Assembly (NCBI GenBank): GCA_025055265.1
Contig: JANWXL010000574.1
Location: forward strand, 1-32,345
Direction of reading: 5' to 3'
Source of the DNA: Roseiflexus sp.
GTDB taxonomy: Bacteria > Chloroflexota > Chloroflexia > Chloroflexales > Roseiflexaceae
Length of the DNA stretch: 32,345 nt
Every line of letters begins with the position of its first letter. Positions within the stretch are counted from its first letter, which is position 1. Positions 1 to 7,080 of this stretch are shown here, piece by piece. Position numbers and translations under genes: made by a program. The notes below the pieces were generated by a model. The model saw only the letters and a list, made by a program, of their open reading frames with translations. It was not told the DNA's origin and did not search any database.

Positions 1-848
1 CGCCGGGCGAAATCGACCAGCAGCGCGGCAATGCGCTGAACATCCGGATCGTAGAGCGCACGGACGAGACCAATCGGTCCCAGACGCCGCTGTGCCTGAC
101 GATCCTCATTATAGGTGGCAACGAACGCATCGCCAGCGCGCCCAACCAGCGTGACCGTATCGGGATCGAAGACGCCGGAGGTCAGCAGGGTGCGGAATTC
201 TTCGGAGGCGACGAAGGGACCGATCTGCTCCACCAGTTCGGTGAACTGCGGCACCACGGCAATCAGACGCGGCACATAGTCGCGGTGGCGGTGGAGCATT
301 TCGATCAGGGTCAGCAGGCTTTCGCTGGCGCCCGGCGTACCGGCGGCAACATCGCGCAACAGGACGTTGATGCTTTCGACGATCGTATCGCTGCGGCGAA
401 TGAGTGCATCGATCGCTTCGACCAGATAGGCGAGCAACTCGGCATGCTGCAACAGGCGCTGGAGCGAGGTCATAGTCGACGGGTTGCTGAGCAGGTTCAA
501 CAGCGCCTCGAACTCCGGGGTCGCCGTCAGCGCCGTGAGGCGGCTGGTCAATTCGAGCAGGCGGGGCAGATCGTGGAGCAGGCGCGTCAGCGCCGCCGTG
601 TCGATCTCCGGCGCCGCTGGCAGCGCCTCGCGCACCTCGGCGACCGTCGAAGTCACATTCTCGACGATCACCTCGCTCCGGCGCACCAGCCCGTCGAGCG
701 ACGCTGCGGAGAACGCCAGCAACTCGGCGTGATCGAGGAGGCGGTTCAGCGCCTCGAGCGTTCGCGGCTCGTTCAGACGATCAAGCAACTGCTCGACTCC
801 GGCGCGCTGCGCGCCGTTGCGGTGATGACCATCGAGCGTGGAGGTCAT
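1..848 (-). CDS. DUF1641 family protein (C-terminus cut off by window edge)
   Basis: The reading frame is open from an ATG at 848 (minus) to the left edge, 282 codons. The start is set by a good Shine-Dalgarno (GAGGGGAG) just upstream. The protein is soluble, Leu/Glu/Arg-rich and helical. It contains two similar segments, each with an R-L-L-x-H-A-E-L-L-A-like core (about residues 36-46 and 130-140) followed by a region with I-V-E (E-V-I-V-E-N, D-T-I-V-E-S). The LTLIEMLHRHRDYVPRLIAV stretch and the final half fit the DUF1641 family. In many bacteria that family lies beside formate dehydrogenase or sulfide:quinone reductase genes; its biochemical role is not established. The partner gene would lie left of the window. 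The upstream promoter resembles that of hypA in this window. The family call is from memory of the pattern, not a search. Confidence 0.72.
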   Translation of the reverse strand, partial: MTSTLDGHHRNGAQRAGVEQLLDRLNEPRTLEALNRLLDHAELLAFSAASLDGLVRRSEVIVENVTSTVAEVREALPAAPEIDTAALTRLLHDLPRLLELTSRLTALTATPEFEALLNLLSNPSTMTSLQRLLQHAELLAYLVEAIDALIRRSDTIVESINVLLRDVAAGTPGASESLLTLIEMLHRHRDYVPRLIAVVPQFTELVEQIGPFVASEEFRTLLTSGVFDPDTVTLVGRAGDAFVATYNEDRQAQRRLGPIGLVRALYDPDVQRIAALLVDFAR

Positions 849-1000
849 GGCGCTCCCCTCTAGCAATGTACTTTATGGTAACAGGCGCTGACGCACGCCA
901 GCGTGGAAGGGTCAATATGTCAATACAGCAGACGACAGGCAATCGATGCGGAGCGCTGCTGCGCAACTCCCGGTATCGCGGAGAAGGAGTGCTGGTTTCG

Positions 1001-1067
1001 ATTATAGTGATACCATGCACAAAATAACAGTTAATGCATCTTCACCTGTGGCGGAAAAATGACAACC
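1001..1067 (-). promoter_or_regulatory. Candidate regulated promoter of the DUF1641 gene
   Basis: Read on the minus strand it holds TGGTTGTCAT (upstream box, 1059-1068), 24 nt, TTAAC (1030-1034, followed by T), 22 nt, and a perfect -10 TATAAT (1001-1006) preceded by TCAC. There is no -35 at the normal 17-nt spacing, which suggests an activator-dependent promoter. The hypA promoter at 3306-3373 has the same three boxes at the same spacing. Transcription would start near 993, giving a leader of about 145 nt. Confidence 0.5.
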
Positions 1068-1258
1068 AGAGCGAGAGGCGAGAGGGGTTGAAGGTGGGCA
1101 GTATCGCCGTCGTAGGGGCGCCAACAGGGGCGCCCACGATGGGTGCATCCGTGGCATCGTGCCGGGTAGGACAGGTACGGGGACCTGCCCCTACGAATGC
1201 GAGGGCGCGTGTTGTCTGGGCGTCCACCGGTGGGCGCCCAGCGGTGCACACCGGATGT

Positions 1259-1471
1259 GACCGTCACCCTCAGGCGGCGGGCGATCTGTCGATGTCCCGG
1301 TCAGGGCGACGGTTCGGGCGCAACGCTGGAGTGCGGGCGAGGTGACGTGATGGCGCCGGGCGGGATGCGCAGCAGATGTGACCGTCACCGACGGATGGCG
1401 AGCGATCTGTCGATGTCCCGGTCAGGGCGACGGTCCGGGCGCAACGCCGGAGGGCGGGTGAGGTGACGGTC
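1259..1471. repeat. Two tandem copies of a ~90-bp element with terminal inverted repeats
   Basis: Copy 1 spans 1259-1348 and copy 2 1380-1471, offset 121 bp. They share the core GCGATCTGTCGATGTCCCGG and the following GGGCGACGG-T/C-CGGGCGCAACGC. Copy 2 is bounded by a perfect 10-bp inverted repeat, GACCGTCACC and GGTGACGGTC; copy 1 keeps the same ends with one base missing on the right. No coding capacity is visible. The form is that of a small non-autonomous element or structured REP-type repeat. Confidence 0.65.
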
Positions 1472-1485
1472 TCGCACCGAGGACT

Positions 1486-1516
1486 CCTAACCCCTAACCC
1501 TTAACCCCTAACCCCC
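1486..1516. repeat. Telomere-like heptamer array (CCCTAAC/CCTTAAC)
   Basis: About four copies of a 7-bp unit, CCTAACC with CTTAACC variants. The array overlaps the 3' end of the TPR-like gene and supplies its last codons and its TAG stop. Similar arrays occur at 5763-5803, 17983-18033, 20609-20632 and 20687-20694. Confidence 0.85.
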
Positions 1517-2711
1517 GGCCCTCAATCTCAGCCAGCGCCTCGTCGAGCAGCGCCGCAGCGCCATAGTCACGGTTGGCGAGGAAGATTGAGCGAGCGCGGA
1601 TCAGACAGTCGCGGGCGCGGGCGATGTCGCCGAGATGGAACAGCGCGTTTCCCTGATTCGCCAGCATGCGCGCATACCAGAGCGGGTCGCACTCCTGATC
1701 GCGGCTCGCCAGCACCTCGTCGTACAACCGTACCGCTTCAAGCAGATGATCGGCAGGAGACGCAGCAGACGAAAGGCGCAGTGCGTTGGCGAGCGTGACC
1801 TGCGCATGGAGCCACTGCTCGTAGTGCGTTTCGCAGGTGTAGACGCGGAGCGACTCACGCAACGACTGGATTGCCCGTTCGTGCGAGACCTGATGACCGT
1901 TGCCTGCAGGCGCCAGCGCCAGGATGGTCAGCGCCAGCCGGTAATGCGCCAGCGCATAGAGGTCGGGTGAGCGCTCGATTGAGCAGCAGCGCAGCGCTTC
2001 CTGGAACCACTCATTCGCCTCGATCAGCAAGGTTCGCTGCCCGTTGGCGAGGTCCTGGCACAACATCCCCAGCCGCAATGTCAGATACGCGCGCAGGTCG
2101 ACGCGCCGACCCCTGCCGGTCAGTTTGACGGCATCGCGCAACGCCTGCAGCGCCGCTGCCGACTGGCTGATATTGGCGTGGAGCGTCGCCAGATGATCAA
2201 GGAGTTGCGCAGCAAACAACGGCGAAATGTGGCGGACTTCTTCGACCGCCCGCTGGAGCGCAGCAACGGCGACATCGTATTGCTGGCGGGCAAGCGCATG
2301 CGCAGCATGCGCCGGAAGAATGCACGCCGCGATTTCGCCGCTCACTCCATCCACCTCAGGCGGCGCGTCTCTCATGCCGCCCATATATGCTACGAGATCA
2401 AGCAGAGCAGCCAGGTCGCCGCGCAACTGCCAGCGCAGATGTGCATACACGTCCGGGTCGCTGCGCAGCACAAAGCGGTTGTAGTGCGCTTCCGGCGAGG
2501 AGTCGCGCGCCAGGGCATGCCAGGCGCCCTGACGATCGTCTGCCAGCGCCATGGTGTAAAAACGGAGTGCATCAGGCACACGGTCAGGAGTTTGCCCTGC
2601 AAGGAGAGCAGAGCATACCTCTTCGGCGCCAGCGACGGGTGGGATGACCAGATACCCTGCGGGTGCGGGAAAGATGCCGAGCGGTTGTGGACGAAGCGAT
2701 AGATGCGCCAT
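1494..2711 (-). CDS. TPR-like helical repeat protein
   Basis: A 405-residue soluble protein with a strong Shine-Dalgarno (AAGGAGG) five bases before the ATG at 2711. Residues about 120-400 form helical hairpins typical of tetratricopeptide repeats. Examples are A-L-Q-R-A-V-E-E-V near 150, D-L-Y-A-L-A-H-Y-R-L-A-L near 250, and A-R-M-L-A-N-Q-G-N-A-L-F-H-L-G-D-I-A-R-A near 355. The N-terminal 120 residues are not recognised. No catalytic motif or signal peptide is seen. It lies 85 bp downstream of hypA on the same strand and may be read from the hypA promoter. Oddity: the C-terminal G-L-G-V-K-G and the TAG stop are encoded by the telomere-like CCCTAAC array, so the original C-terminus may have been replaced. 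Function is unknown; a scaffold role is a guess from the fold. Confidence 0.8.
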   Translation of the reverse strand: MAHLSLRPQPLGIFPAPAGYLVIPPVAGAEEVCSALLAGQTPDRVPDALRFYTMALADDRQGAWHALARDSSPEAHYNRFVLRSDPDVYAHLRWQLRGDLAALLDLVAYMGGMRDAPPEVDGVSGEIAACILPAHAAHALARQQYDVAVAALQRAVEEVRHISPLFAAQLLDHLATLHANISQSAAALQALRDAVKLTGRGRRVDLRAYLTLRLGMLCQDLANGQRTLLIEANEWFQEALRCCSIERSPDLYALAHYRLALTILALAPAGNGHQVSHERAIQSLRESLRVYTCETHYEQWLHAQVTLANALRLSSAASPADHLLEAVRLYDEVLASRDQECDPLWYARMLANQGNALFHLGDIARARDCLIRARSIFLANRDYGAAALLDEALAEIEGRGLGVKG

Positions 2712-2796
2712 AGCGCCTCCTTCGGGGAGACCCCGTATCAGTCGGCTCTATCGCTACGGGCGCCGTTGTCTTTCGCGATATGCCAGCGCCGGATGT

Positions 2797-3168
2797 TCAC
2801 GACGCTGTGGCTTCCGGCGCGTTTTCCTCATATTCCAGCGCCGTCAGTTCAATCTCCTGTCCTGTCACGATGCGTCCGCATGGCTCGTCGCACTGCGGGC
2901 AGCGAAAACGCTGCGGATTGGGCAACGTCACGACTGCGTCGCAGCCAGCGCAGTACGCCTGCAATGGCACATCTTCAATCTCCAGCCGCGCACCTTCCAG
3001 TCGTGTTCCGGCAGTGGCGACCTCGAATCCGAAAAGCAGCGCATCGCGCACCACTCCCGACAGGACCCCCAGACGAAGATGCACTGCTGTGACCCGCGTG
3101 ACGCCTGCCTTCGCCGCCGCTTCTTCGGCGATCTCGACCAGACTGTGAGCGATTGACAATTCATGCAT
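2797..3168 (-). CDS. hypA: Hydrogenase nickel-incorporation protein HypA
   Basis: HypA delivers Ni(II), usually with HypB, to the large subunit of [NiFe]-hydrogenase during maturation in the cytoplasm. The 123-residue protein starts MHELSIAHSLVEIAEEAAAK. The N-terminal amine, His2 and Glu3 form the family's nickel site. The structural zinc site is two C-x2-C knuckles, CAGC at about 73 and CPQC at about 90. Length matches the family (about 115). The start is the ATG at 3168; an upstream in-frame extension to 3297 is rejected because HypA must begin M-H-E. No other hyp gene or hydrogenase subunit is in the window, so it is isolated or its partners lie elsewhere. The TPR-like gene follows 85 bp downstream. 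Its promoter shares spaced boxes with the DUF1641 promoter. Confidence 0.95.
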   Translation of the reverse strand: MHELSIAHSLVEIAEEAAAKAGVTRVTAVHLRLGVLSGVVRDALLFGFEVATAGTRLEGARLEIEDVPLQAYCAGCDAVVTLPNPQRFRCPQCDEPCGRIVTGQEIELTALEYEENAPEATAS

Positions 3169-3305
3169 ACGCTGGCGGCAGTTGCAGGGCGCACGAGTCC
3201 TGGCAGACGCGCGTCCGTCAACGCTGACGTCGGCTGCTCTCACTCTCTGGCGCGGATCGGTGCGGCAGAACTCTTTGTGCAGAAGACGGAGACTCACTCG
3301 AAGCT

Positions 3306-3373
3306 ATTATAGTGAGCCTCCGAAGTATACGCCGGTTAACGAATCGCAACTAAGAGAGAGTATATGACAACCA
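3306..3373 (-). promoter_or_regulatory. Candidate regulated promoter of hypA
   Basis: On the minus strand it reads TGGTTGTCAT (3364-3373), 24 nt, TTAAC (3335-3339), 22 nt, and TCACTATAAT with the -10 TATAAT at 3306-3311. No -35 hexamer at 17 nt. The boxes and spacings are identical to the DUF1641 promoter at 1001-1068. The predicted start near 3298 gives a leader of about 130 nt before hypA. The rest of the 3169-3438 gap shows nothing else. Confidence 0.55.
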
Positions 3374-3438
3374 AATGACTGGATTGCGCTCCAACGCAGC
3401 GTCATCATTGACACAATCTGAACAAAAGATAGGCATTT

Positions 3439-4248
3439 TCAGTCGAAGAGGGACAGTTGCTCGCCATGCATGTCGCTCGACCAGTGGATCGGCGCGCGGC
3501 GCGGCAACGCGACCACGCTGACGTAATGAACGCCTGCGAGCGCCAGCACCCCGCGCACCACCTGCTCGGCAATCTGCGGCGTATTGGCTTCGCGTGAGAG
3601 GTGCGCCAGCCAGGCGCTGCGCCGTCGTCCATCAGCCCCCAGACGGGCAAGCAACCGTCCTGCGGCGACGTTGTCCAGGTGCCCGGTCGGACCATAGATG
3701 CGATGCTTCACGACCTCCACATACGGAGCGCGCCACAACTTCTCCTGATCGTGGTTTGCTTCGATGACCACCAGATCCGCTGGCGCCAAACCTTCCACAA
3801 CCACATCATTCCAGTGCCCCAGATCGGTCGCAATGCCAACACACCACCGTCCCGCGCTGATCGTGTACCCCACCGGTTCGGCGGCGTCGTGCGGCACCGG
3901 AAAACTGCGCACGCTGAAGCCAGCAATCGCGGCAGCGGCGCCAGTCGCCAGTTCCTGGACGGGGACGTCTGACAGATCCTGCTCGATGGCTGCCAGCGTC
4001 GCCTGGTTGGCGACAATCGGGATACCGTAGCGCCGCGCCAGCAGACTGGCGGACAGCGCGTGATCGCCATGCTCGTGGGTGAGCAGAATGGCGCTCAACT
4101 GCGCAGGATGGATGTCAACGCGCGCCAGCGCCGGTTCGAGCGTGCGCAATGGCAATCCACAATCGACCAGCAGCGCCGCGTCGCCGGATCGCACGAGCAG
4201 GACGTTGCCGCTGCTCCCGGAAGCGAGTGAGGTGACGTAGAGCGTCAT
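3439..4248 (-). CDS. Metallo-beta-lactamase-fold hydrolase, YycJ/WalJ type
   Basis: A 269-residue cytosolic protein of the YycJ/WalJ branch of the metallo-beta-lactamase superfamily, whose studied members are linked to DNA metabolism and, in Firmicutes, the WalKR locus. It begins with the subfamily pattern L-A-S-G-S-S-G-N (8-15). The metal-binding motif H-E-H-G-D-H is at 58-63, preceded by L-V-D-C-G (28-31). Later family motifs are E-A-N-H-D near 160, G-P-T-G-H-L-D-N near 190 and H-L-S-R-E-A-N-T-P-Q near 216. The ATG at 4248 lies 15 bp after the prs stop, so the two form an operon. Shine-Dalgarno is weak, which fits coupling. The substrate is not known; nuclease activity is an inference from the family. 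Confidence 0.87.
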   Translation of the reverse strand: MTLYVTSLASGSSGNVLLVRSGDAALLVDCGLPLRTLEPALARVDIHPAQLSAILLTHEHGDHALSASLLARRYGIPIVANQATLAAIEQDLSDVPVQELATGAAAAIAGFSVRSFPVPHDAAEPVGYTISAGRWCVGIATDLGHWNDVVVEGLAPADLVVIEANHDQEKLWRAPYVEVVKHRIYGPTGHLDNVAAGRLLARLGADGRRRSAWLAHLSREANTPQIAEQVVRGVLALAGVHYVSVVALPRRAPIHWSSDMHGEQLSLFD

Positions 4249-4263
4249 AGGCGGGCGATGTCG

Positions 4264-5211
4264 CTATCGCGGGAACAGCACACTGATGCTTTCGCGGTTG
4301 TGAATGCGCCGGATAGCCTCGCCAAACAGCGGCGCTACCGACACCACTTCGACTTGCGGCGTCAATGTCACCGGTTGCGTCTCGACCGTGTCGGTCACAA
4401 ACAACCGTCGGATCGGGCTGTCCGCCAGTCGCTCCATCGCTCCCCTGGCAAAGACGCCGTGGGTCACAGCGGCGTATACCTCTTTTGCGCCGCGCACCAC
4501 TAATTGCCGGGCAACCTCGACGAGCGTGCCCGCCGAAATGGTGAAATCATCGACGATCAGCGCCGTCTTGCCCTCCACGTCGCCGATAATCTCGACGATA
4601 TGAGCATGCTCGTCGTGCGCGACGCGCTCCTTGTCGCCGACAGCCATAGAGACGCCGAGATACCGCGCATACTTCCGCGCTTTCTTGGCAAAACCGCTAT
4701 CGGGCGCAACCACAATGAGATTGTCCAGATTCATCTGCTTGATGCGGTCGCAGAGCACTGGCAACGCATACAGATCGTCCACGGGAATCTTGAAAAACCC
4801 CTGGATCTGCGGCGCGTGCAGATCCATGACGACGATGCGATCGGCGCCTGCCGCCTCAATGGCGTCGGCACAGACTCGTGCGCGGATCGAGACGCGCGGT
4901 TCGTCTTTTTTGTCTCCTTTGGCGTAACTGAAAAAGGGCACCACTGCCGTCACCGATGCAGCGCTCGCGCGTTTGAAAGCGTCGATCCAGAAGAGCAGCT
5001 CCATGAAATTGTCGTTCGCCGGAAACGCCGTTGACTGCACGATGTAGACGTGTCGTCCGCGCACATTCTCCAGAATGCGGACAAACAGGTTGCCTTCGGA
5101 AAAGCGCAAAACCTCGCATTGCCCCGGCGTCACATCAAGGTAGTCGCAGATGTTCTTCGTCAATTTCGGACTCCCTGAGCCGGGAAAGATCAACATATCA
5201 TCAGCGTTCAT
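4264..5211 (-). CDS. prs: Ribose-phosphate pyrophosphokinase (PRPP synthetase)
   Basis: Converts ribose 5-phosphate and ATP to PRPP, the precursor of purines, pyrimidines, histidine, tryptophan and NAD. The 315-residue length equals typical bacterial Prs. ATG 5211 is chosen over an in-frame start at 5280 because it has GGAGGG eight bases upstream and gives the normal N-terminus. Conserved parts are the opening F-P-G-S-G-S, D-L-H-A-P-Q-I-Q-G-F-F (130-140, with catalytic His132), V-A-P-D-S-G near 168 and the PRPP loop D-D-F-T-I-S-A-G-T (221-229). Oddities: the usual flexible-loop Y-A-R-Q-D-R-K is Y-A-K-G-D-K-K, and D-D-M-I-D-T-A-G-T is D-D-F-T-I-S-A-G-T, so it belongs to a divergent branch. It heads a two-gene operon with the YycJ-type hydrolase. 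Confidence 0.92.
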   Translation of the reverse strand: MNADDMLIFPGSGSPKLTKNICDYLDVTPGQCEVLRFSEGNLFVRILENVRGRHVYIVQSTAFPANDNFMELLFWIDAFKRASAASVTAVVPFFSYAKGDKKDEPRVSIRARVCADAIEAAGADRIVVMDLHAPQIQGFFKIPVDDLYALPVLCDRIKQMNLDNLIVVAPDSGFAKKARKYARYLGVSMAVGDKERVAHDEHAHIVEIIGDVEGKTALIVDDFTISAGTLVEVARQLVVRGAKEVYAAVTHGVFARGAMERLADSPIRRLFVTDTVETQPVTLTPQVEVVSVAPLFGEAIRRIHNRESISVLFPR

Positions 5212-5266
5212 ACGCCTGCCCTCCGCCGTATCCGCCGTCCCCTCTGCGTCAGCAGGAACGATGTTG

Positions 5267-5275
5267 AGTATACCA
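5267..5275 (-). promoter_or_regulatory. Extended -10 promoter of prs
   Basis: Minus-strand TGGTATACT, an extended -10 (TG-N-TATACT) with no good -35. Predicted start near 5260, about 50 nt before the prs ATG. The same TGGTATACT occurs before the candidate small RNA at 18569. Confidence 0.5.
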
Positions 5276-5338
5276 CGCACCGCCTCACAATGTGCGCTCT
5301 TCGCCGACCTTGACCATTTCAGTGTTCAGGGGCATCAT

Positions 5339-5640
5339 GAGGAGGCGAGAGGCACGAGGCATGAGGCACGAGGCGCGAGGCGGGGCACGAGGCACGAGGC
5401 ACGAGGCGAGGCACGAGGCACGAGGCACGAGGCGCGAGGCGCGAGGCGAGGCACGAGGCACGAGGCGCGAGGCACGAGGCGAGAAGCAAGGGGCACGAGG
5501 CACGAGGCGCGAGGCACGAGGCGAGAAGCAAGGGGCACGAGGCATGAGGCGAGAAGCTAGAGGCGGGAGGCGGGAGGGGCGAGGTGAAAGGCAAGAGGCA
5601 AGAGACGAGAGGGAACGAGGCAAGAGGGATGAGGGGCGCA
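5339..5640. repeat. 300-bp degenerate heptamer tract (GAGGCAC/GAGGCGC)
   Basis: More than thirty units of a 7-bp word, mainly GAGGCAC and GAGGCGC with shortened GAGGC and GAAGCAA variants. A higher-order unit of roughly 39 bp, with GGCGAGAAGCAAGGGGCACG, occurs twice near 5479 and 5520. The reading frames on both strands through it are low-complexity products of the repeat and not genes. It fills the gap between prs and the aminotransferase gene. Confidence 0.95.
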
Positions 5641-5803
5641 TTCGCTTATTCGTTTCCATTCGTTTATTCGCTTCCCTATTCGCTGACAGGCGAACGAGGC
5701 GCGAGGCGCGAGGCGAGAGGGTATGAGGAGTAAGGCAAGGTGGTTCTTGGTTCTCGGTTCTCGTAACCCCTAACCCCTAACCCTTAACCCCCTAACTCTT
5801 ACC
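5641..5803. repeat. Mixed heptamer words: ATTCGCT, GAGGCGC, GGTTCTC, CCCTAAC
   Basis: A run of ATTCGCTT/ATTCGTTT words (5640-5685), then GAGGCGC words (5697-5720), GGTTCTT-GGTTCTC-GGTTCTC (5742-5762) and a CCCTAAC array (5763-5803) that ends seven bases before the Shine-Dalgarno-start unit of the next gene. The junction GGTTCTCGGTTCTCGTAACC recurs at 20637. No promoter is obvious. Confidence 0.85.
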
Positions 5804-5817
5804 CAAGGAGGACGACG

Positions 5818-7080
5818 ATGTCTTCGAAGCTGGCAATCGACGGCGGCGAACGCGCGGTGAAGACGCCGCTGCCACCGATGTTCCCTGGCGGCATGCGCAT
5901 TGGCGTTGAAGAGGAGCGGGCAGTGCTGAATGTGTTGCAGAGCAAGCGCCTCTTCCGCTACTATGGTCCGGCGCCGGGTCCCTCGCAGACCGATCTGTTC
6001 GAGCAGGAATTTGCTGCTCACATGGGGGCGGCATACGCCCTGGCGGTCTCGTCAGGCACGGCAGCGCTCATGTGCGCCATGGCAAGTCTCGGAGTCGGAC
6101 CAGGTGACGAGGTGATCGTCCCGGCGTACACCTGGATTGCAACTGCCTCGGCGGCTGTGGCGCTTGGCGCTGTTCCGGTGATCGCTGAGATCGATGAGTC
6201 GCTGACGCTTGACACGGCAGATGTGGAACGCAAGATCACACCGCATACCCGCGCGATTGCGGCAGTGCATATGCGCGGTTCGCCGTGCCGGATGGATGCG
6301 CTGACCGAGATCGCGCACCGACGTGGCATAGCATTGATTGAAGATGTGGCGCAGGCGGCAGGCGCAAGTTTTCACGGGAAACGCCTTGGGACGTGGGGCG
6401 ACGCTGGCGCCTTCAGTCTGCAGTTCAATAAGATTATCACGTCGGGTGAAGGCGGTGTGGTGCTGACCAACAGCCATGCCTTGTACAAACGCGCCATCAT
6501 GTATCACGATGTCGTCGGCGGGTATCGCCATCACATTCCGCCCGACGAGATCCTGCCGGGGATCAACCTCCGCATGAGCGAACTCCAGGCTGCAGTGGCG
6601 CTGGCGCAACTCGGTAAACTGGAAGGGATACTGGCGGACATGCGACGCAACTATGCCGCCATCGTCGAACGCATTGCTGATCGTGTCACATCGTCCGGCG
6701 CCATGCTCCGTCGCCTCAACGATCCGGCAGGCGACGCAGGACTGGCGCTGGTGATGCTGCTCCCCTCCGCTGAACGCACACGCTGGACGGTCGATGCGTT
6801 GCGCGCCGAGGGAGTAGGCGCAATGGCGCTGTATCGACCTGACGTCGAGGATTATCACGTGTATTGCTACTGGGCGCCGATCATGAATCGAAAGACCTGG
6901 TCAGAACAGGGCGGGCCCTGGCGTTGGGCGGCGCGCACCATCGAGTATGCGCCCGATATGTGCCCGCGCTCGCTCGATCTGTTGAGTCGCGCCATCCATA
7001 TTGATGTCAGCCCCGATTTGAGCGAGGCGCAGATCGAAGAGGTCGCGGAGGCGGTGAATAAGGTATTGGAGGCGCTGTGA
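5818..7080 (+). CDS. DegT/DnrJ/EryC1/StrS-family PLP aminotransferase
   Basis: A 420-residue fold-type I PLP enzyme of the family that mostly aminates keto-sugars in antibiotic, O-antigen or cell-surface sugar synthesis. The start has a textbook Shine-Dalgarno (AAGGAGGACGACG-ATG). Visible motifs are S-S-G-T-A-A-L (78-84, phosphate binding), D-E-V-I-V-P-A-Y-T-W (97-106), E-D-V-A-Q-A-A-G-A (175-183, Asp176 contacts the PLP nitrogen) and F-N-K-I-I-T-S-G-E-G-G (203-213, Lys205 as the Schiff-base lysine). The C-terminal region with Y-C-Y-W-A-P-I-M-N is less typical, so the substrate is open; the related L-glutamine:scyllo-inosose aminotransferases are another option. Its TGA overlaps the GTG of the next gene by four bases, so the two are translated together. 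Confidence 0.88.
   Translation: MSSKLAIDGGERAVKTPLPPMFPGGMRIGVEEERAVLNVLQSKRLFRYYGPAPGPSQTDLFEQEFAAHMGAAYALAVSSGTAALMCAMASLGVGPGDEVIVPAYTWIATASAAVALGAVPVIAEIDESLTLDTADVERKITPHTRAIAAVHMRGSPCRMDALTEIAHRRGIALIEDVAQAAGASFHGKRLGTWGDAGAFSLQFNKIITSGEGGVVLTNSHALYKRAIMYHDVVGGYRHHIPPDEILPGINLRMSELQAAVALAQLGKLEGILADMRRNYAAIVERIADRVTSSGAMLRRLNDPAGDAGLALVMLLPSAERTRWTVDALRAEGVGAMALYRPDVEDYHVYCYWAPIMNRKTWSEQGGPWRWAARTIEYAPDMCPRSLDLLSRAIHIDVSPDLSEAQIEEVAEAVNKVLEAL

Larger units (their letters stand above)
849..1493. other. 645-bp intergenic region rich in repeats
   Basis: No convincing gene is present; the short frames here run through repeats. From left to right it holds the leader and promoter of the DUF1641 gene, a GAGGCGAGAGG/GGTTGAAGGTGGG word tract (about 1073-1099), GTAGGGGCGCC/GGGCGCCC and GCCCCTACG inverted words (1111-1200), two tandem 90-bp elements and a CCCTAAC array that runs into the 3' end of the next gene. 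Confidence 0.7.

Noticed and set aside
5339-5640. Possible CRISPR array
   Set aside because: Repeats are contiguous heptamers without unique 30-40 bp spacers, and there are no cas genes.
5285-5726. Open frames of 67 to 144 codons on both strands
   Set aside because: They only translate the GAGGCAC heptamer tract; all six frames look alike and none has a ribosome site or non-repeat core.
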